Assembly (NCBI GenBank): GCA_947568835.1
Contig: OX387603.1
Coordinates: forward strand, 6,050,701 to 6,114,700
Direction of reading: 5' to 3'
DNA length: 64,000 nucleotides
Origin: Protonemura montana
Taxonomy: Eukaryota; Arthropoda; Insecta; Plecoptera; Nemouridae
Below, in pieces: positions 55,701-64,000 of the stretch. The translations under genes were made by a program, and so were the position numbers. The stretch's first letter is position 1, and the number at the start of each line of letters is the position of its first letter. Under the pieces are notes generated by a model. That model ran no database searches. It saw only the letters and a list, made by a program, of their open reading frames with translations, and was not told the DNA's origin.

Positions 55701-56967
55701 TTTTTCCGCAAAGTTTGTTCATCACCTCGAGGGAATACAAGTCAAATCTCTGTTTATGAATCTGCATTTGTTCTCAAATCACACATTTTATTCCAGTCAA
55801 AACTTGTTATTCCTCAACAAAGGCGAGTTCTTAGGCAATCTTGTATTTTCATTTTCCACGATTGTTTTTTTTTTTACCTTGAAAGTGTATCTATATGTGA
55901 ACTCAGATCATTGGCAATTAAAACTTGTCTTACCAATTCTGTCATCTCTGAATTCCATCCTCCAGTGTCAAGCAGGTGTAGCATTCAAGAACAAGGCTGC
56001 AGCTGAAACTTTATACAAATGGTCATACCCACCCCTCTTCATCTTTTGTAATCGGTCATTTCAAAAATGGTTTGTTGCATTCACTTCTTTCCCTTTCCCT
56101 AGTCACATTGTTTATTAAGGCTTTTTTTTTTTTTTGAAAAGGTGTTTAAAAGGAGCAAACAATTTTGAAGAAATTATCATTTATTTAGTCTGTTGCATAC
56201 CTCTAGAAGAAATAGCATTCCTATCAAGAAACCCAAAATTCCTGCTAATGCTTTGAGGCACCAACTCTTTTCACACTTTTCTTTCAATGTCAAGTATTTG
56301 GACAATTTCAGTCTTATGAGGCCAAATCCAGCAGTTTTTTTGAAATATGAAATGCCTCATTCATTAGCCATCATGAATAGAGAACAGTGAAGGAATCGAT
56401 GTCAATGCAGCCCAAAATAATTCAGTACTGCTACGTTAATTTCTGATTAATTGTTTATACATAAGTACATGGATGTTACATAGTAAAATCTAACAAATAA
56501 AAACATGGGAGCATAGTTACATTAGGATGTATGTATAATTATTTTGTAATATGTTACTGATAGTATCAATACTTTCCTCATATTCATCCTTCAGGCCCCC
56601 TTGATAAAACAATTGATAATAAAGTGCCAGGCACCCACAACAACACACTTATGCAGGAACCAAGAAATTGCCTTGGGCCTGATTTAAGGCTATGTACTAG
56701 CATCTTTGGCTGGGATACTCCCCAAAAGGGCTCAAAATGTTTAAAGCCAATACTAAATTTAATTCCTTTCATCCTTTTCAGAACAATAATCCACTGCCAA
56801 CTGTTGGCCAGCATGGCATCCCTGAAAGAATCATAAGAAGCCAGAAAGTGATTGGCCTGTTCAGAATTTAAAGCTAATCTGTTCAATTTGAAATACCTTT
56901 TTCAACACACAACCTCTCTTCTTAATTTTGTACACACTCTTGTGCAAGCCTCCAGAGCTCCAATCTG
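52737..56967. other. AT-rich intergenic sequence, nothing recognised
   Basis: Long AT-rich stretch with poly-T and poly-A runs (near 54,267, 55,423, 55,450 and 56,125), a C run at about 55,319-55,332 and a short CCCAGGA-CTG-TCCTGGG palindrome at about 54,990. Open frames of up to 133 codons show no family resemblance. It should contain the 3' untranslated region of the ABCG gene, immediately left of 56,968. Confidence 0.45.
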
Positions 56968-59691
56968 CTAAGGCTTGTTAGGGTTGTTCCGCGGAGGAGT
57001 GACATGCCGTGGGAGGCGTCGTACCAAGAACGCTCCGCCACCTAACAGCAGAGCGACCAACCAGAAAGCAGCGGGTGCAGTGGCTAAGAGCCAAGAGGGC
57101 GTGGCATCTGGTGCCAGCCCCATCCACCTAAGGGCAGCAGCACCATCAGGGGCAGGGCACGGGAGCTGCACGATGATGTCCTGGTGCTGCACCTGGGGGC
57201 AGATTGGCCAACCGCATTCACATCAGCCCTGCTAGTCTTACACACACAGATAAAATAAACATAATATGCACCATTCATTAATTATTTTGGGTTGCATATG
57301 AGTAACATAAACCATTTTTATTATGGCGTGCTAAATATGATCCAAATGGGTAGCAACACGTTGGATACTATTATAAACTTTCCGAAGTTACATTTTTATC
57401 TATCACCACCTAGACGCTCTCATTTTAATAATATGAATTCCAGGTTATATATGCAAATTGGTTGCTGAAGGAAATACTCTGCATAGTCAAAACATGACTA
57501 GTAAAACAAACCAAGTCAACGCTTTGTGGTCTTCACCCCCAACTGGTGTTTCGCACGGCACCCACCTGTTTGCTGCGGCACGTGAGAGCAGCCAGTGCAA
57601 GCGCGTGTGTCGAGTGCTGGGGAGGCAAGATGGCTGCCAGTAGCCAGCGCTGAGGTGACACCATACGCAGCCACACCAACGGCCAGTGCAGGTCGTCAGG
57701 GTGCAGCCATTGGCCAGAGACCAGTGAAAGCACCGACATCACAACCAGCGCAATGCCGCTGGCCACCAGCCGGCTGCCGCAAGCCAGCACAAGGAATGTC
57801 AGCGCCTGCTGGATCGCCAGCAAGTGCAGCAGCCAGTATCCTGCATGGAAAAAGAGATGTAGATTCGCTTTTATTTAATGCAGGTTTGGGTGAAATAGCA
57901 CAGGGCACAGGGCTTAAGATTTGAGCACTATGAGCTGGAGCAGTACTTTGCCATGTCTCTACTTGGAAGTGAGTTGAAGGAATTGAAGTTAGGTAAGATA
58001 GTGCCAAGGCAAACATTGAAAGGAGGGTCCCATGGAGGAATTGAATAACCCGGCACTGCACCATGGCAAAATGCTCGTTGAATAACTGTCCTACACAACC
58101 TGCCATACCAGAGAGAGAATGATGACGTTAAGTGAGAAAAATCTCTGCTAAGTTGGATGGATGGCTGCAATGAATGCAGCGAGTCTCAGTGGTGAGAGCG
58201 GTAACGTACCAAGATGGAGATAGAGGTCCATGGCGTCTGATCCTGGAGGATGCAAACCGCTCACAATCAGTGCTGGCAGCAGGTACGCCAACCAAACGCA
58301 TGCACACATCGGGAGATTCACCAATGTCTGAAACAAAACATATTCAATGGAGCGTCATATCACATAGGCTCCATAGAAACAAATTTTTAACTTGAAATGG
58401 GGGTGCCAGATGACACAGAAAACTAGAAGGCTACAACTAGTTAGTGGTCAGATGCCAAAAGGCTGGATAATGGATGTGAGAAGGAAAAGATAAGGATAAA
58501 GAGTGCAACTTACCATAATAAATAGAAAGTTGTCTTTGCATTCAAAACTTCATGTGCCACAGAATAAATAAACTTAAGTTGTTGGAAGATGTTGATCTTC
58601 TGCTGTGACATTGGCAATTTGTTAACCTAATTGAGTGTACGACTATTAAATTTCACTGACAAGTTGAGCTTCACTTGACCCCTGAAGTCCACACATACTT
58701 TACTGAGTCAATCAGTATTTCTTGGTTACCATTGGATAAAAAAATATTACACAATGGCTCCCAACACTTGGACTTGAAGTATAACATTTTTGTTCGGTGG
58801 ATTTGTTTTTGAGAAGGTGTGGTCGTGCTGCCGTGAGCTAGGTTGCTAGTTTGATGTAATGTGAATACCTTGGTCAAGAAGTATGCTGTCCGGGAGTAGA
58901 GCCGGTCAGCAATGTCACTCTCCACGGACCGGTGTTCGCGTTTCACCTCGGCAGACACCAGGAGCAGCATCAGGGGCCACGAGCCCAGCGTGAGAGCATT
59001 GACCAGACCCAGTCTGCAGCATAAATTAAGAAGTCTAGATATAATTTTTGTTTGTGAAAGGGGGAAGAGAAAAGGAGGAAAAACCATATCAAGGTGGCTC
59101 CCAGGCTTGTTCTATTTAGCAAGGCAGAAGCCAAAATTTCAAAAATGCCACAATTGGCCATTTCTTACTCATTAAGTTGAGTTCCTTCTATCCTCTTTGA
59201 CAGCTCATTTACCAGCCTTTTTATAGAACTCTTATTTAAAATAAATGGGCAGTTATTATTTTTTTTTTTTTTACCTTCAGTATTCTAGATTACCAGAGTG
59301 GTTATATTATGAAAGGTGGTGTATTTTGATTTTGGCAAAAAAAAATGTAAAAAAAAGTCTGCTTAAAACTATTAAGTTTTGCATTCTGGTTTCATAAGCA
59401 CTAAAATCAAGAAGCTGCTTTCAAAGTTAAACAGATTACTCACACAGATTACATAACAGATTACTGATTTAAATGAGAGAAAGGAAACTCCTAAAAGACC
59501 AGAGTACCAGACTTCAAAACCCTTAAAGAACAAGCGTGGACTTTGCTTGCCTGTCAGAGAGACGTAACGTCGGATCGGTGGCAGGTAGCGCGAAGAACAC
59601 AGCACCCAGCGCCAGAGAGGTCAGTGCAGCCAGCAGTGCCAGCGCAAACCAGCGCACCAGGGTCAGAGGCTGGGAGAATACGGCCGCTCGG
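56968..59691 (-). CDS. ABCG8-like exons: transmembrane domain and C-terminus
   Basis: Exons: 59,551-59,691, 58,869-59,013, 58,210-58,327, 57,566-57,840 and 56,968-57,192. Hydrophobic helices include LVRWFALALLAALTSLALGA, LVNALTLGSWPLMLLLV, ACVWLAYLLPALIVSGL, QALTFLVLACGSRLVASGIA and WLLATAPAAFWLVALLLGGG. HREHRSVE-like residues (KREHRSVESDIADRLYSRTA) form the conserved ABCG loop after TM2. The exon at 59,551 ends CTGACAG and the intron starts GCAAGC; joining there gives DRLGL in frame, so a GC-AG intron is the simplest reading. Confidence 0.85.
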
Positions 59692-62600
59692 CTAGAAATG
59701 CAGAGAGAAAAACACAGATCAAGATCTGTTCACCTTAATCAGAAGAAGAATGATCCCATAAGTGTTCAACATACTTTGGAAAGTTCATTTTCATTGATTT
59801 TAATTTTAACATTCACATATAAAAGATACTTTTGGGCTTATACAAACTGGGTTTTCTCTGCGTAGTTTGACAATTTTTGCTAAATACTTAAAACTTACTA
59901 GAAGGGAGGAGTGTTAAAAAGGGGTAAGGAAACACAGCTTACTGAGGCAGAAATAGCTAGTTGCGTCAAATGAAGCGCGATCGGCCATTTATATTCCAGT
60001 AAGTTGCGTTTTCTGTTTTACTCGTCTCGAATTCATAAACTTGTAAAAACAACTTGTGGTCAATAGCTGGCAAGTTTGCCAAGAGTAAAGAAAACTGCAG
60101 ACTAACGTTGCTATGGCGATGCACTGCGAGGGGAAGGAAGCGTGCCGGATCTTAGGCGGCAGCGGTACTGGCGGGCCCGGCTCGGCCAGCGCGGGCTGCC
60201 TGCGCTGGAACGCCTCCGCCAGCGCTGCAATGCGTTGACTGGACTCCAGCATGGCCTCGGCACTCAGGTCGTCCAGAGTGACAAGGTCAACTGCACAGGG
60301 ACAGAGTTGAGTCATTAATTTAATCATTAATTAAGATCTATAATTTAAGCATCTTTAATTTTAGTAAAATAATTCCAGAAATGCTATGTTTCTTTGGATC
60401 AAATCGGGGATGTCAAAGCGCACTTGCTAACGCCCAGATAGCCCATCACCCAATTTATCGAAGAACAATACCCAGATCTTTAAATTGGAACAGGTTATTT
60501 CATTACTTGGAACCGATCCGGGTACCTGAAGGCACCCCTAATTAAAATGCTTTTTAAATGCTCCATTCAAAAAGGGCTGGACATGCAAGAGAGACAATAG
60601 CTATGCCATTTAGTGGCATGACTAGGTGTACCCTGGGATTTCTCCCTGAGATTGGATCTGAATATCAAATCTACCTCCAATATTGCCCACTTAAGTGACT
60701 CACGGTAGTAGTCGGCCGGGTTCTTGAATGCGGGACACGGAAAATCGCATGCAGCAAAGAATGGAAGTGCAGCCCTTGTGCGTCCCGCAAACATAGTGCG
60801 CCCCGCCGACAGCAGTACGACGCGGGACAGCATCGTGAAGACCTCGTACGTTGGCGGGTGCAGAGTCATAATGACTACGGCGCCGCGACTAGAGGCCCAT
60901 TGCCGCAGGAACTCCACGAGGAAGAACGTGTCGAAGATGTCCATGCCACGGGTTGGTCTGTCCAGGGTCACCTGTCGTGGGGAATTTACATTAGGTTCTT
61001 GTAAAGAGGCTGTCACGTACTTACATCCAAAATTGTATAGTTTTTAAGCAATTTTTTTCACAAAAGACCCTTGAAAATAGCACGATGAGAAAGAGCACAT
61101 CAAAAGGTTTAGAAGAGTAATTATGGAGTACTTTCATCATACTGGCCATAAGAGCCTATCAGCATGTTCATTCACTGTGTGATATCTGACATTTAATCAA
61201 CTTTCCTGGACACAAACATTACAAAAACATAATACTTAATTGATCAAACATAGATTTTGTCTTCATTAGAGAACGTAGTTGACCTCATAGAGCAAATTCT
61301 TGCTTGGAAACTAAGAGATTCCTTGTTTATTCACATATAAAAAATAAGTTCATTTAAGGTGATAAAATCTTCCTCAAAAGCATGAAGCGCAGTGCCAACT
61401 CACCAACGCAGCATCCAAAGCGAGCTGGCAGCCGACGTGAAGGCGGCTTTTCTCTGAAGCTGTGAGTCGCGAGACCGACGTGTGTGAAACCTGTGCCAGC
61501 CCAAGCTCCTCCAGAAGCGCAGTAGTCTGCTTAACAAGCCGTCAACAAGAGGTTATTAAGCAGAGATTTCACCATACAGAGAGAGGCACTTAAGTTAGAC
61601 TTGACAGGGTCAGATTGCCCATGGCAGGTCACACAGGCAGGTCATTGCAGGTCACACAAGGATAGTAAAGGTAAGACAGCTCTAGCAAGGGTCGTGTCTA
61701 AGTCTCTGGTACACTGGAGTGTGTATTACAAGTATATCGCTCTCATACTTTAGTTTTAAATCTATATTGTTGATTAAGTCTTAGATTTGAGTTGAGTAGG
61801 GACAAATTGCACTGGTATGGTTCTTTGAAGATAATGGCTGAGCAAAGAATTCTGATAGAAATTTTAGGCTACAGTTGTGAGACAAAGGAGGGAGGGGAGA
61901 CAAAGAGAGATATAGAGAGGAGTTAATAAGGATGATTTGGAAGAAAGAAATGTCATGTGTAATGAAGTGGAAACCAAGAAATTGTGGAACGATAAGAAGT
62001 TTTTGGGAGGCATTGTGAAAATGTGATGAGGAAGAGGATTATGACGAAGAATGGTGAAGCGTAGCGTTTGGCCTAGCTGGCAGGCTTCAAAAATAGGTAA
62101 ATAAGCCTTATATATTTGAATATTTGTTCATCATTACGATTTAACACATAAAAGTTTGCATGCCATTGGGATTAAAAACTGTGGAGAACTTTTCTTCCTA
62201 TTATCCAAATTCTTGCCACCTCTACAATCTTCCTCATGGGCTGAGAACTGGTAGGCAAATAGCATAAGCATACAGAGACCTGTTCTGACCAAATAAACTC
62301 ACCCTGTCCTGCATTTGTCCTTTATCTGCGGGCTTCACCGAACGCAACCAGCGTGCCATGCGTAAGGTCTGCGCCACTGTCAGGTCCTGCGCCATCTCTG
62401 CGCCGGCACGGGAGTGCGCCACGCGGTCGCGCAGAGCAGAGGCTCGTATTGGGCGGCCATTGAGCAGACGTTGGCCGCGTACCTTGCCCCGGTGGCGGCC
62501 AGAGAGCGCTTCAAGCAACGCAGTGCCCTCCTCCTCTGTAGAATTTGAATGTCATCAGGCTAGGTTTGAGTTTTATGACGATTTTCTACAGTGTCTCATT

Positions 62601-63801
62601 TGGAACGCTTGACTTTTGAGATGTTGTGACTGTTCGAGTCTTTCATGGAGAGTCAGTCGAGCAGAAAAAGTGTACCTTCCAAAAATATATAACTTTATAC
62701 TCAAAATTTGCTCTTTTTTTTACTTCTGGATCTTAAAAGCATTGAAAAACAGCTGATGACAGTAAGGGTACCTGATGTAAAAACTTATAACATGCTTTAC
62801 CCAGACCTGTCTCTTGAACCCCAGGCTCATACAACAAGGGTGCATTTGTCAGTTGCCAATAAATAGAAACCCAAGTTAAACAAAAAAACTTGGGTCAAAT
62901 AATAGAACAAGCTCCTCACCCGAGGTGGCCATGATGGCAGTGACATCTCCCCCAAACGTCTCCATGGTGACACCAGAGAGCAGAGGGCCGTTGCTGTCTT
63001 CCACCGCCAGGTTGATGCACTGCAGGTGTGGATGTCTATACGAGGGCGGTGGATCATCCTCCTCCTCTGGGCCAGGGTCCGGCCCGTTATTGACGACAAC
63101 GTGATGCGAGCTACCCTTTGACGAACGACGTCTACAAACGAAGAAGAAAGATGTTTTCTTTGGATCTCTTCATGTCTACAAATTTTTCGGCAGGGATTGG
63201 AATTCAAAGTACCTAGCTTACCTACAGCAAAATTTGTGCCTACTTGTAATTAACGTCAAATATTATAAACCAAATAAAACTAAACCCTTGATCAGTCTGA
63301 GATCCAAACGTAAAAATTTGAAAACACAACGAAACTGTTTGAATATATTTTCCTCTAATATAATATGCAGTTTCGTAGCACTTGTCAACTCAAGATTCAG
63401 ATTCAAGATTCAGGTTAAACTCCTTGCTTACAAACCAGGTCTGTACAAACTATGGCCAGGTCTGTCCCTAAACAATTAAAATAACTTCAAGTTGACACAG
63501 CCATGTTTTGCCTTTACAATTAATTTAAAAAACATCTTAAAATCTTAGTACTGTGTACGATACAATAACGTATCTTCAGAGATGTATTAACTCTACTAAC
63601 GTGCTGCGCTGTTCGTGTTGAGGCGGGAGGTAGCCCGGCAGCGGAGCAAGGGACGGCGGCGCACGCAAGTCGTGCAGTGAACGTCGCATCTGCGCTGGTG
63701 CGGGGTGCGGTTGTGACTGAACTTGCGACTCGGCGCGTGCTGCGTGCAACAGGTTGGCCTCGCTGCGGCTCTTCCCACGAGACCATCCGCGATCCGTCGG
63801 T
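56968..63801 (-). CDS. ABCG8: ABCG half-transporter, ABCG8-like, 11 exons, 5' end outside window
   Basis: This is a reverse half-transporter (nucleotide-binding domain, then six TM helices) of the sterolin group, which in mammals exports sterols as an ABCG5/ABCG8 heterodimer. Eleven exons keep frame throughout (about 708 codons, stop at 56,968). Support for ABCG8: LDRPTRGMDIFDTFFLVEFL, CPAFKNPADYYLDLVTLDDL and the C-terminal CRSKQVQHQDIIVQLPCP. No start codon is found in the first visible exon (63,601-63,801), so at least one exon lies beyond the right edge. All three ATP-site motifs are degenerate, pointing to a non-catalytic subunit. One intron has a GC donor. No ABCG5 partner is in the window. 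Assignment to G8 rather than another sterolin-like member is from motifs only. Confidence 0.85.
60107..62535 (-). CDS. ABCG8-like exons: degenerate nucleotide-binding domain
   Basis: Exons: 62,303-62,535, 61,404-61,526, 60,704-60,971 and 60,107-60,290. Where the Walker A loop (G-x4-GKS/T) belongs the protein reads TSEEEGTALLEALSGR, with no GK. The signature LSGGxRRR is LTASEKSRLHVG. Walker B is VTLDRPTRGMD, with Arg in place of the catalytic Glu. The H-loop His is kept (MTLHPPTYEVF). The linker continues NPADYYLDLVTLDDLSAEAM, typical of the G5/G8 group. Confidence 0.85.
62920..63801 (-). CDS. ABCG8-like exons (first two visible): N-terminal cytoplasmic region
   Basis: Exons: 63,601-63,801 and 62,920-63,131. 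The first reads RSEANLLHAARAESQ, then MRRSLHDLRAPPSLAPL, a Ser/Pro/Gln-rich leader. The frame was chosen because it is the only one that continues through the AC-A junction into RRSSKGSSHHVVVNN. The second exon ends with YRHPHLQCINLAVED and GGDVTAIMATSE, the start of the ABC domain. The donor of the first exon is GTTAGT and of the second GTGAGG. Confidence 0.75.
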
Positions 63802-64000
63802 CTATTTGCAACGATATAGTTAGTGTTTCATTGGTTTTCAGTGGATCAAACCTGCAAAGCATCTATTTGTTGAAAATGACCATGAAAAGTTTAAGTTACA
63901 TAGTGATTTATGGTATGGTCAAAGGTTGTACCACTCTTAACATCTACAATGGTGGGGCTGTTAATAGCTAGTTAGATATAGTTCCTTTCTCCGTAGAAAC

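Overview
The window is animal nuclear DNA: two intron-rich genes on opposite strands, separated by about 15 kb of repeat-rich intergenic sequence. Exons are GC-rich, introns are AT-rich with GT-AG borders, and the repeats include LINE, SINE, MITE and hAT types. The gene types, the close match of the first gene to insect Flamingo and the arthropod-like 5S rRNA head of one SINE suggest an invertebrate, most likely an arthropod or other ecdysozoan. The species cannot be read from the sequence.

Layout. 1-4,560: upstream DNA with a 70-bp minisatellite (1,678-1,957) and a 5S-rRNA-derived SINE (3,938-4,553) whose tail runs into the first coding exon of the next gene. 4,576-41,038 (+): a near-complete Flamingo/Starry night/CELSR adhesion GPCR in 50 coding exons. 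I checked the reading phase across every junction, and it encodes about 3,111 codons: signal peptide, 9 cadherin repeats, EGF/laminin-G stalk, hormone-receptor domain, GAIN/GPS, 7TM and cytoplasmic tail. Only the last few codons are uncertain. One intron (24,352-28,997) carries a whole-looking 4.1-kb DNA transposon with terminal inverted repeats of about 475 bp and an uninterrupted 860-codon transposase. Other introns carry a LINE 3' end, two related MITEs and a 54-bp retro-insertion with an 11-bp target duplication.

41,500-56,960: intergenic. It holds a tandem array of about 0.7-kb units (44,042-46,719), each with tRNA-like A/B boxes and most with a long foldback; a decayed tRNA-like sequence; a hAT-like MITE; the 5' exon of a hAT transposase; two more 5S-derived SINE copies; and one dispersed copy of the minisatellite unit.

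56,968-63,801 (-): eleven exons (about 708 codons) of an ABCG half-transporter closest to ABCG8. Its first exon(s) lie beyond the right edge. The Walker A, signature and Walker B motifs are all degenerate, so it is probably a catalytically silent partner subunit.

The two genes have no evident functional link: Flamingo acts in planar cell polarity and axon/dendrite patterning, ABCG8-like proteins in sterol or lipid export. Most of the unusual material lies in the repeats: the intact transposon, the 5S SINE family, a small retroelement with a hammerhead-ribozyme-like core, and the tRNA-like foldback array.
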